Source of the DNA: Microbacterium sp. TNHR37B
GTDB lineage: Bacteria > Actinomycetota > Actinomycetes > Actinomycetales > Microbacteriaceae
Reading direction: 5' to 3'
NCBI RefSeq assembly: GCF_001620065.1
Contig: NZ_LQGV01000001.1
Location: 1,054,001 to 1,118,000 of the forward strand
DNA length: 64,000 nt
Part shown: positions 56,419-64,000 of the stretch, one piece after another
Numbering within the stretch: position 1 is the stretch's first letter
Layout of the letters: the number at the start of each line of letters is the position of its first letter
Translations under genes and position numbers: made by a program
Notes under the pieces: model-generated
Told to the model about the DNA's origin: nothing
Seen by the model: the letters and a program-made list of their open reading frames with translations, nothing else
Database searches by the model: none

Positions 56419-57270
56419 ATGGCACTCCCCAGCCTCGCCTCCGACGCCGACCTGATGGCTCACGCCGTCACCGAGCTCGCGCAGCGCACCGCGTTGCCGG
56501 TCGCGTTCGGGGGCTATGAGCGCAGTGACGCCGTCGAGGTGAGCGCCGTGGTCGGTAACCGCACGGCGCATCTGGCGGGGCTCGTCGTGCGCGCGAGCCG
56601 CGGACTGGGTGGTCGGGCGATGGTCGAACGACGCCCCCGGCTGGCGCTGGACTACAAGACCTCACGGCACATCACGCACGACTACGACCGCGTGATCCTC
56701 GGCGAAGGGATCTCCACCCTCTTCGCCGTGCCGGTACTGGTCAGCGGCGTCACGCGTGGCGTGCTGTACTGCGGCTCGTTCCATCCGTCGCCCTTCGGGG
56801 AGAACGTCGCCCGACACGCGGTGTCGGTCGCGCAAGACCTCGCCACCGAGTTGCGCGTGCGCGACGAGGTGCAGCGGCGCCTGTCACAGGCGACCCCGGA
56901 CGCCGCCGGCAGCATCACCGCTGCCGCACGCGAACAGTTGCGTCAGACCTACGCGGAGCTGCGCTCCATCTCTGCCGACGTCACGGACCGAGCGTTGCGG
57001 GAGCGACTCGCGGCGCTCGAGCACCGGCTCGCGACGCTCTCTCACGACGGAGCCGATCATCACGAGGCCCTGGATGTCCGGCTCTCCCCGCGGGAGACCG
57101 ACGTGCTCGCCTGTGCCGCGCTCGGGTCGACCAACGCAGAGATCGCCGCGACGCTGCACCTGCGCGAGGGAACGGTGAAGTCGTACCTGCAGTCGGCGAT
57201 GGCGAAGCTGGAGGCCTCCACGCGGCACGCGGCCGTCGCCAAGGCCCGCCGCGCAGGCATCCTTCCCTGA
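56419..57270 (+). CDS. GAF-LuxR transcriptional regulator, probable symporter regulator
   Basis: A 283-residue regulator. Residues about 12-160 form a GAF-like sensing domain; residues about 220-280 a LuxR-type helix-turn-helix (RLSPRETDVLACAALGSTNAE; LREGTVKSYLQSAMAKLEA). A helical linker lies between. Its divergent position to the actP pair and the palindrome between them suggest control of acetate or related carboxylate uptake. Confidence 0.85.
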   Translation: MALPSLASDADLMAHAVTELAQRTALPVAFGGYERSDAVEVSAVVGNRTAHLAGLVVRASRGLGGRAMVERRPRLALDYKTSRHITHDYDRVILGEGISTLFAVPVLVSGVTRGVLYCGSFHPSPFGENVARHAVSVAQDLATELRVRDEVQRRLSQATPDAAGSITAAAREQLRQTYAELRSISADVTDRALRERLAALEHRLATLSHDGADHHEALDVRLSPRETDVLACAALGSTNAEIAATLHLREGTVKSYLQSAMAKLEASTRHAAVAKARRAGILP

Positions 57271-57277
57271 GTGTCGC

Positions 57278-58141
57278 TCAGCTCTCCGAGGTATCGGGCT
57301 CGGCGATCGACACGTAGACCCGCACCTCGCCGTCCTCCAGCGCGAATCGGAAGCCCTCCGCGTCCTGCAGCGCTTCCTCGTCGACGATGTTGCCGGCGAT
57401 CTCGCGTGCGGCGATGTCCACGACGGGTCCGAAGCCGGGCGCTCCGCACCCTCCACGACTGCCGCCGGTCGGCGAGCCGGAGCCGGGGCTTCCCGAGCCC
57501 GAGTCGTAGCGGATGATGAGGCAGGTGCCGCTGACGGCATCCACCCTGCCGCTGATCACCCGTACGCCGAGGAAGTCCTCGTAGCGCTGGGCCCCGCCGT
57601 CGAGGGAGAACTCCTCGTCCTCGACGAGTCCCCCGGTCGGGGCCAGCACCGCGTAGGGACGGGGTGTCGATGAGGCCGTGCCCATCGTGAGCGGCACGGC
57701 GATGGCGGCGGTCACCGCCGCCGAGACGGCGGCCACCCCGGCAAGGAGGCCCCACCGGGGCCGCGGCGCCCGCGCGACGGAGCCTCGTGCGTCGAGGGTC
57801 TCCGGGGCCGGCAGGACGACCGAGGCGGGACCGGCGGATAGGGATGCGGACGCCGAGGAGTCGACGACGCCCCGATCGGAACGCTCCGACGTCGAGGGGT
57901 CCGCGGCCGTCCGCAGGCGCGCCGCGTCTCCCGCCGACAGCTCCGGGACGGGAACGGTGATCGGGCTCACTGCACCCGGGAACACCTCCCGGGAGGCGGC
58001 GGTCAGGCGTGCGCCTTCGCGCGCGCGAGCCTCGAGGATCCGGAGCCGCTCCAGCGCGTCGGGATCGTGCGCGATATCGGCGTTCGCTCCGTAGGCTCGT
58101 GCCCGCAGTCGGGACAGTTCGTCGTCGGGAGATTCAGCCAT
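57278..58141 (-). CDS. Membrane-anchored protein of unknown function
   Basis: A 287-residue protein with a cytosolic N-terminal helical region (SPDDELSRLRARAYG), one membrane helix at about 132-155 and an outward domain with two Cys (GTCLIIRYDSG, GGCGAPGFG) and a Ser/Gly loop. It ends EDGEVRVYVSIAEPDTSES. No family recognised. Its stop is 7 nt from that of the LuxR gene. Confidence 0.78.
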   Translation of the reverse strand: MAESPDDELSRLRARAYGANADIAHDPDALERLRILEARAREGARLTAASREVFPGAVSPITVPVPELSAGDAARLRTAADPSTSERSDRGVVDSSASASLSAGPASVVLPAPETLDARGSVARAPRPRWGLLAGVAAVSAAVTAAIAVPLTMGTASSTPRPYAVLAPTGGLVEDEEFSLDGGAQRYEDFLGVRVISGRVDAVSGTCLIIRYDSGSGSPGSGSPTGGSRGGCGAPGFGPVVDIAAREIAGNIVDEEALQDAEGFRFALEDGEVRVYVSIAEPDTSES

Positions 58142-58180
58142 GCCGACCACTCTGGCACGGAACTCACCGCGCGCCCCGCG

Positions 58181-59506
58181 TCAGGAGGCGCGAGGCGGAG
58201 CAGGTGCGGCCAGCACTTCGGCGTTGAGCCCTTGCTGCCACTCCCGCAACTGCCACATCGGGTGGTGCGGAGCCGCATTCGAGCACAGGACGACGCCCCA
58301 GACACCATGGTCGAGGGCCGTGCGCACCCCGTGTTCGGCCAGTGCGCGGCCGAGAGGTCCCTCCTCGAAGGTGCCGTGAAGCGGCGTGTAGCCGACCCAC
58401 CCCTCGCCGACGATCGCGGGCACCCCCTGCCAGCGCGCCCAGCGCGAAATCGCGATCGTGCGCGCGGCGATCTCGCGGCGCATCACGTGCTCGTAGGGCG
58501 GGTAATGATGCTCGAGCCACGAGTCCCACGCCTGCGGGTCGATCCAGTCGTATCCGTACACCATCTGGTCGGTCACCACGGTCGCCGCGAACTTCCAGTC
58601 CTCCGCGCGCCCGTACGCCGCCACCGACGGCGCCTCGGGCCGGAGGAGCTCCCGCAACGGCGGGTTGGGGAATCCGGCGCTGCCTTCCGAGCGGATGTCG
58701 ATCCGCTGCTGCAGCGCATCGAGCACGCCGTAACTGTAGACGTGGAACTGCGCGGCCCCGAGCCCGCTCGGAAGGCTGTGCATGTCCAGGTGCGGCGGCT
58801 TGCCGTAGCTCGCCGTGACGAGGAGATCGGGGTGCCGAGCCCGCAGCGCGACGACCTCGGCCGCACCGCCGTCCGCGAGCGCGGGGAGGATCGAGAAGTC
58901 GACTTCGTTGTGGAGCTCGACGAGGGCGATGCGCTCGCGGTGCCCGGCTTCGGTAAGGCGGTCGATCAGGGCGTCCCACGCTCGCCCGAGCACGGCGTAC
59001 CGTTCGGACAGCGGGACGGCGTCGATCGCATGGAACCAGCGCGGCGACGCCGCGAAGGCGGTCGACTGCTGGTATTCCCAGCTGGCGAGGATCAGCACCA
59101 TGCCGTGCCGCTCCGCGGCCTCGAACAGCGCGAGGAGGCGGCGCCACAGGTCCACGCGGAAGCCGCCGGGGGTGTCGTACCAGCGCGTACGCTGCCCGAA
59201 GTACCCGCCCGCGGGCGACGAACCGAGCCCTTCGATCTCGAGCGATTCGGCGAGGTCGTCGAGCCCGAGACCGCCCGCGAGGAGCAGGGGCGCGGCGCAG
59301 ATGCGGATGGCGTTGTACCCGAGGGCCGCCGCGTCGGCGACGGCGGCGTCGAGGTCGGCGTAGGGCTGCCCGGGCCCCGCCTGGGTGTACCAGGAGAAGT
59401 CCCACAGAGTGATCGTCAGCCGCGGGGGAAGATGCGCGGGCACCTCCCCGGTGAGGGGACGCTCGTCGGGGTGGATGGTCCCGGAGCCGAGGTAGCGCTC
59501 AGTCAC
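58181..59506 (-). CDS. Cellulase-like TIM-barrel protein
   Basis: A 441-residue protein with a GH5-like TIM-barrel layout: TLWDFSWYTQAGPGQPYADL, LVELHNEVDF (acid/base Glu position) and AIVGEGWVGY (nucleophile Glu position). No signal peptide, so probably cytoplasmic. Overlaps the DUF5107 gene by 8 nt, so the two act together. Substrate likely a plant-type oligosaccharide, not determinable here. Confidence 0.8.
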   Translation of the reverse strand: MTERYLGSGTIHPDERPLTGEVPAHLPPRLTITLWDFSWYTQAGPGQPYADLDAAVADAAALGYNAIRICAAPLLLAGGLGLDDLAESLEIEGLGSSPAGGYFGQRTRWYDTPGGFRVDLWRRLLALFEAAERHGMVLILASWEYQQSTAFAASPRWFHAIDAVPLSERYAVLGRAWDALIDRLTEAGHRERIALVELHNEVDFSILPALADGGAAEVVALRARHPDLLVTASYGKPPHLDMHSLPSGLGAAQFHVYSYGVLDALQQRIDIRSEGSAGFPNPPLRELLRPEAPSVAAYGRAEDWKFAATVVTDQMVYGYDWIDPQAWDSWLEHHYPPYEHVMRREIAARTIAISRWARWQGVPAIVGEGWVGYTPLHGTFEEGPLGRALAEHGVRTALDHGVWGVVLCSNAAPHHPMWQLREWQQGLNAEVLAAPAPPRAS

Positions 59507-62500
59507 GCGTCCATCCTCCCGCGGCCGACGCGGCCAACGCCCGCCCCTCGGCGGCCAGTCGCTGCAGCCGGTCCGCCTGTTCCGCTCTCACGCGCGTCGT
59601 GCTGACGTCGAACGGAGTGAGCTCCGGAACCGATGTCGCGAAGTAGTCGACGTCATCGCGGGCGGCGCGGAGTTCCGCGGCACGCGCATCCAGTGCGTCC
59701 CACGATCGTGCCGCCGCTGCCGCGTCGCCGAGGCGGAGGTGGGCCACGCCCGCCCAGTACACCGATTCGTCCGCCGGGCGGGGGTCGACGGCGAGAGGGG
59801 TCGGAGCCACCGCCGCGCGCCAGGCCGCGGCAGCGGCCTCCTGATCGTCGCAGCGGGCGTGGGCGTCGCCGCGCAGGACCCACCGGCGCACGGGCCGGTC
59901 GGCGGGGTGCCGCCCTTCGCCGAGCGAGCGCGGCGGCTCCATCCCGGAGACGAGCAGGTCGACGGCCGCGGCCGGGTCGACATCCAGCAGGCGCTCGGCG
60001 AGGAGGCACGCGGCGCGGTCGTAGGCGGCGATGACCGCCCCCTCGCCCCCCTCGAACGGACGGAAGCGGCGCGTCGTGAGGAGCTCCCACGCCTCGTCGA
60101 GGCGGCCGAGGTCCAGGAGCAGGGTCGCATAACGGACGGCGAGGTCGTCGCGGTCTGTCACGAGGCCGAGGTGGGGCTCGAGGAGCGCGAGACGCTCGGC
60201 GGGAGCCAGCCCGCGGCGGACCGCCAGCAGATCGCGCTCCGCGACCAGGCGCGCGTCCGCGCGGAGCTGGAGGGCGTGGGCCAGCGCGCGCTCGGCGGCG
60301 TCCTCATCTCCCGTAACCGAGACCTCGGCGATCGCCAGGTTCCGCCAGACGACCGGGTCCACGGATCCGTCTCCGGTCGCGCGCCGCAGTTGGTGGAGGG
60401 CCTCCTCGTGCCTCCCGGCATCCAGCAGCCACATGCCGAGAAGGCCCGCTGCCACCGGATCGCGCGGGTCGGCGACGACGGCCGCGCACAGCGCGTCGTA
60501 CTGATCGAGGCCCGCCGGGAAGGCGAGGTCGCTGAGCATCTCGCGCGCGGCCCGACGCTCGCGGAGCGCGTCGTCTGGGCGGCCGGCCCGTTCGCACCAG
60601 TGCGCGCGGAGGTAACGGCGCACCGGCCCCGCCGCGCCGGCGGCGGGAGTGCGATCGACCGGCGTCGCAGTCGCCGCGAGGGCGTCGTCGTACCGTCCCG
60701 CGCGAGCGAACTCCGCCCCCACGTCCAGCGGCGTGCGCGCGTCGATCCACTGCGGATCGCCCCGCAGCGCACGAGTGGCCGGGTCGAGGGGGTCGAGGTC
60801 GGCGAGGCGGGCGAGCACGGAGCGCGCCGCATCGGCGTCGTGAGCGGCGAGCGCATGGGCGCGCAGCCGCTGCGCCTCAGGGATCGAGGTCGTCTCCGGC
60901 AGGAGGCGAAGAACACGCTCCGGGTGCCCGCGCCGCAGCGCGAGTCGGGCGCGGGCGAGATTCGCGGGGGCAGCGAACGCCGCGTTCCACGCCGCCTTCG
61001 CCCACGCGCGATCGGCGGCCTCATCGTTGCCGAGGCGCTCCTCGACGAGTCCGAGCAGATAGGCGGTCTCGCCGTCGCGCGGATTGAGGTTGCGGCGGGT
61101 CTGCCGGCGTTGGGCCGAGAGAAGGGCGTCGCGCGCCAACGCGTATTGCCCGCGCGCCACGTGCCACGCGCCGAGCGCGGTCGCCGCCCGCGCGTCGCCC
61201 GGATCCCGCCGGAGCGCCTCCTCCAGGTAGGGCAGAGCTGAGCGCGAAGGATGCCGGTACTGCAGCAGGTGCACCGCGGTGACGTAGAGCTCGTCGTTGG
61301 ACGGGATGTCCGCCGGGGAATCGGGAGCGGTGGCCAACCAGGGCTCGTCGACCGTGGGCTCGCCGACCCGGGAGCGCCAGGCCACGAGGAGCTCGCCGGC
61401 GTGCGTCACCTCGACAGCCAGACCCGGGGTATCGGCGGCCACGTCGACACGGCGCGCGAAAGGCCGGTCAGGCGCGAGGTCGGTCTCCCACCGGGCGATC
61501 TCGGCTCCGTCGCGGCGCACGACGACCACGGCACCCGCGCGCGGACGGGTCGTCAGCGCGGTCACGCGTGTCGCGTCGCCCTCCGCCTGCACGCCGACCG
61601 CCGCCTCGGTGGTCGCCTGGCGCGCGGGTCCGGTGGCATGCACGGGATACCAGTACTGCTGGAAGCGCTTGGTCTCTCCCGGGAGCAGCCAGCTGAAGTC
61701 CGGCTGGTTGTCGGTGTAGACGCCGGCCATCAGCTCGACGTAGGGGCCGTCGTCGTCGGTGAGCTGGTCGTCCCAGGCCCGGCCGATCGCGCCGTCGCCC
61801 CACGTCCATTGCTTCTTGCCGGGCGAGACGGCACGGTCGGCCCAATGGACGAAGCCGGCGTCGGCGGCGTGGTCATAGCCGCCGAAGAACTCGTCCTCGG
61901 TGTCGGTGATCATGTACGACGAGGGCACTGGAATGTTGCTGTAGATGTCGATGCGGTCCGCGTCCGCGCGCTCGTCCGCCAGGGCCGGGTAGTCCACGCC
62001 GTAGTACGGGCGGTCGGCGCGGGGGAACGCGGTGATGGCCCGACGGGCGTGGTCGGCGACGTAGGCCACGTCGTCGGGGAAGAACGACTGATACCGGTCG
62101 TGGGAGCGTGCGGCCACGTTCGCCCACCACAGGAAGGTCTGCGGCATGTCGGTGCGGTTGTGGAGCTCGGCGTCCAGCTCGATCAGCGACGACCCTGGAC
62201 GCAGCCGTACGCCGTGCAGGCCGCGCATGCGCTGCAAGGGGTCGAGGTCGCTGTGCCACACCACCGCGGCGCCGTCGGGCTCGCGCTCGATCCGCCACTG
62301 GACGGGCAGGAAGGTCGCCGGCCGGTGATGCTGGGGCCAGTTGAACTCGACCCCGCCCGACATCCAGGGACCGGCCAGCCCCACCAGGGCCGGCTTGATC
62401 ACGTTGTTGCGGTAGAAGAAGTCGTACCCGGCGACCTTGTCGTAGCCGATGTGGATCCGACCGCCGATCTCGGGGAGCAGGACGAGGCGCACGTACGCGT

Positions 62501-62768
62501 TCTCGAGATGGATCGCCTGCCACAGCCGCGCCTCCTTCTCGTGCGAGATGCGGTCGGTCATCGGCAGCGGGTACAGCTTTCCGCTCGACCCCTGATACAC
62601 GCGACGGTCGAGGAAGAGCGGGTAGGGGTCGGGCTCTCCCGGCGCGTACGTGTCGATCGACAGCGGCTCGCTCCAGCACGCGACGCCCCCCTCCGCGAGC
62701 ACGGCGGCCTGGTCGGCCGGAGGTTCGGGGAGGATGATGCGGCTCGGGGTGGTGTCATCTCGGGTCAC
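59499..62768 (-). CDS. DUF5107 domain protein with tetratricopeptide-like repeats
   Basis: A 1089-residue cytoplasmic protein. Residues about 40-420 are the DUF5107 domain (RLVLLPEIGGRIHIGYDKV; MSGGVEFNWPQHHRP), a beta-sandwich fold related to galactose mutarotase-like sugar-binding domains. The rest is alpha-helical TPR-like repeats rich in Ala, Arg and Leu. GTG at 62768. Coupled to the cellulase-like gene and divergent from an AraC regulator. Such proteins appear in oligosaccharide loci; the reaction is unknown. Confidence 0.83.
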   Translation of the reverse strand: MTRDDTTPSRIILPEPPADQAAVLAEGGVACWSEPLSIDTYAPGEPDPYPLFLDRRVYQGSSGKLYPLPMTDRISHEKEARLWQAIHLENAYVRLVLLPEIGGRIHIGYDKVAGYDFFYRNNVIKPALVGLAGPWMSGGVEFNWPQHHRPATFLPVQWRIEREPDGAAVVWHSDLDPLQRMRGLHGVRLRPGSSLIELDAELHNRTDMPQTFLWWANVAARSHDRYQSFFPDDVAYVADHARRAITAFPRADRPYYGVDYPALADERADADRIDIYSNIPVPSSYMITDTEDEFFGGYDHAADAGFVHWADRAVSPGKKQWTWGDGAIGRAWDDQLTDDDGPYVELMAGVYTDNQPDFSWLLPGETKRFQQYWYPVHATGPARQATTEAAVGVQAEGDATRVTALTTRPRAGAVVVVRRDGAEIARWETDLAPDRPFARRVDVAADTPGLAVEVTHAGELLVAWRSRVGEPTVDEPWLATAPDSPADIPSNDELYVTAVHLLQYRHPSRSALPYLEEALRRDPGDARAATALGAWHVARGQYALARDALLSAQRRQTRRNLNPRDGETAYLLGLVEERLGNDEAADRAWAKAAWNAAFAAPANLARARLALRRGHPERVLRLLPETTSIPEAQRLRAHALAAHDADAARSVLARLADLDPLDPATRALRGDPQWIDARTPLDVGAEFARAGRYDDALAATATPVDRTPAAGAAGPVRRYLRAHWCERAGRPDDALRERRAAREMLSDLAFPAGLDQYDALCAAVVADPRDPVAAGLLGMWLLDAGRHEEALHQLRRATGDGSVDPVVWRNLAIAEVSVTGDEDAAERALAHALQLRADARLVAERDLLAVRRGLAPAERLALLEPHLGLVTDRDDLAVRYATLLLDLGRLDEAWELLTTRRFRPFEGGEGAVIAAYDRAACLLAERLLDVDPAAAVDLLVSGMEPPRSLGEGRHPADRPVRRWVLRGDAHARCDDQEAAAAAWRAAVAPTPLAVDPRPADESVYWAGVAHLRLGDAAAAARSWDALDARAAELRAARDDVDYFATSVPELTPFDVSTTRVRAEQADRLQRLAAEGRALAASAAGGWTRD

Positions 62769-62863
62769 CTGGCAAAACTATGGCGCGAAGGTGACGCGAG
62801 GAATGGCCAAACCTGCGGTGCACCTGGATGATTCGACGATCACCCATATGACAGAATGCGACC

Positions 62864-63727
62864 ATGGAACGCGCCGACGGATTCGAACGGCAGCGGCTCA
62901 GCGTCGTGCCGAGACCGCTCGTCGACGCGGCCCTCGCTCGCCCCGTGACCCGTCGCATCCTCGTGACCGACGCGGGGTACTTCCCCCGCGCGGAACACCA
63001 CGGCAGGCACCGTCCCGAGGGCGTTCCCGAGACGATCATCATCGTCTGCGTCGCCGGCACCGGGTGGGTGGAGACGGCCACGTCGCGGACGACCGTGGGC
63101 TCGGCGACGGCGATCGTGATCCCGGGCGGCACCGGGCACTCCTACGGCGCATCGCCCGATGATCCCTGGACGATCTGGTGGTGCCACGTGCGCGGCACCG
63201 ATGTCCCCGAGCTCCTCGACGCGTCCGGCATCACCTCCGAGCGGGTCACGCTCTCCCTCCGCGCCGTGGAGCGGGTGACCTCGCTCCTCGACGAGATCTC
63301 GGTGGCGATGGCCCGCGACAGCACACCGGCGCGGCTGACCGCCACGTCCGGCATGGCGTGGCGGCTCCTCACCCAGCTGGCCGTGGACCGGGTGACCCCC
63401 GGGGAGGGCGCTCCGATCGAGCGGGCGATGCGCTACCTGGAGGAACGGATCGACGGACGCATCCACGTTCCGGAGCTCGCAGCGATGGTCGGGGTGTCCC
63501 CCTCGCACCTCGCGGCGCTCTTCCGCGACGCGACCGGTGGCGGCGTGCTGGCCCACCACAACGCGCTGAAGATGGCCAAGGCGCGCGAGCTTCTGGACAC
63601 GACGACGCTGTCGGTCGCCGAGATCGGCCGACGGATCGGGTGGGAGGACCCGTTCTACTTCTCGCGACAGTTCCGCCGCACTCACGGCATGAGCCCCCGC
63701 GCCTACCGCGAGACCCGCAAGGGCTGA
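62864..63727 (+). CDS. AraC-family sugar-responsive regulator
   Basis: A 287-residue regulator. The N-terminal cupin (ETIIIVCVAGTGWVETA, IPGGTGHSYGA) binds the effector; the C-terminus has two helix-turn-helices (VPELAAMVGVSPSHLAALFR; SVAEIGRRIGWEDPFYFSRQ). Divergent from the DUF5107 gene over 95 nt. Confidence 0.93.
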   Translation: MERADGFERQRLSVVPRPLVDAALARPVTRRILVTDAGYFPRAEHHGRHRPEGVPETIIIVCVAGTGWVETATSRTTVGSATAIVIPGGTGHSYGASPDDPWTIWWCHVRGTDVPELLDASGITSERVTLSLRAVERVTSLLDEISVAMARDSTPARLTATSGMAWRLLTQLAVDRVTPGEGAPIERAMRYLEERIDGRIHVPELAAMVGVSPSHLAALFRDATGGGVLAHHNALKMAKARELLDTTTLSVAEIGRRIGWEDPFYFSRQFRRTHGMSPRAYRETRKG

Positions 63728-63737
63728 CCTCTGCGGG

Positions 63738-64000
63738 TCACCCCTTGGTGGCCCCCGCGGTGAGGTCGGCGCGCCAGAACCGCTGCAGTCCGGTCATCAG
63801 GGCGACCAGCAGGAGCGCCGAGACGGCGGAACCTGCCACCACGAGCGAGTAGAACATCGGATCACGCTGCGTCTGCCCGTTCCAGAGCGTCAGCCCGAGA
63901 GTGACCGGGAACGTGGAGGTGTCGTTGAGCATCACGAGGGGCAGCAGATAGTTGTTCCAGATCGTCACGAACTGGAACAGGAAGATCGTCACGAGCGCCG
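63738..64000 (-). CDS. Sugar ABC transporter permease, 5' end outside window
   Basis: The last 87 codons of a MalG-type permease. LFQFVTIWNNYLLPLVML and GLTLWNGQTQRDPMFYSLV are typical of the final two helices of carbohydrate permeases; the EAA loop is outside the window. It converges on the AraC gene with 10 nt between stops and probably belongs to the carbohydrate locus at the right edge. Confidence 0.9.
   Translation of the reverse strand, partial: ALVTIFLFQFVTIWNNYLLPLVMLNDTSTFPVTLGLTLWNGQTQRDPMFYSLVVAGSAVSALLLVALMTGLQRFWRADLTAGATKG

Overview
The window is high-GC DNA with many GTG starts, AGGAGG-type ribosome binding sites and many 4-nt ATGA/GTGA gene overlaps. It has a class Ib ribonucleotide reductase operon (nrdHIEF), actinobacterial-type regulators and lipoprotein ABC importers. 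This points to an actinobacterium, most likely Microbacteriaceae (Microbacterium-like); that placement is inferred from gene content, not from a search. No phage, transposase, CRISPR array or rRNA was seen. One tRNA gene, tRNA-Ala(CGC), is present.

Layout. (i) 1-13.6 kb is a stress/hypoxia-like island. It holds two P-type ATPases (a TPC-motif metal pump and an MgtA type), a zinc alcohol dehydrogenase, a two-GAF histidine kinase resembling DosS/DevS, a PEP synthase-type enzyme, a metallo-beta-lactamase/beta-CASP protein, a flavodoxin-like protein, a tandem universal stress protein, a NarL/DosR-type response regulator and a flavin-nucleotide-binding protein. Five copies of a 14-bp motif close to GGGACCTTNGRCCC lie in the promoter regions of these genes, so the island looks like one regulon run by its own two-component system. 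(ii) 13.7-17.7 kb is nrdHIEF. (iii) 17.9-24.7 kb is a mixed stretch: MFS transporter, acyl-CoA dehydrogenase, CsoR/RcnR-family regulator, DUF445 protein, a gamma-glutamylcyclotransferase-like protein, an arginase-family HutG-like protein and a SixA-like phosphatase. Two 83-bp inverted-repeat elements sit here. (iv) 24.7-30 kb is the histidine-degradation operon hutHUI with a divergent IclR regulator. (v) 30.1-36.4 kb is a LacI-controlled sugar ABC importer with a glucan-debranching-like hydrolase and twin operators. (vi) 36.4-44.3 kb has a YbaK deacylase, an NhaA-thioredoxin fusion, a cyclic-nucleotide-binding/TrxR-like flavoprotein paired with a ubiquitin-binding-type zinc finger, a tandem repeat array, palindromes around a DUF559 gene, an amino-acid dehydrogenase and the tRNA. 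(vii) 44.3-49.6 kb is largely housekeeping: amidohydrolase, GNAT, galU, 5-formyl-THF cyclo-ligase, FmdB zinc ribbon, mscL. (viii) 49.6-54.3 kb has a large helicase-like protein with degenerate motifs, a small coupled protein, and an alkyltransferase-like protein lacking the catalytic Cys. (ix) 54.3-57.3 kb is an acetate-type symporter pair with a divergent GAF-LuxR regulator. (x) 57.3-64 kb has a membrane protein of unknown role, then a carbohydrate locus: cellulase-like, DUF5107/TPR, AraC regulator and a partial ABC permease running off the right edge.

The strongest candidates for something new are the boxed regulon of the left island, the cNMP/TrxR-like plus zinc-finger pair, and the degenerate helicase with its coupled 63-residue protein.
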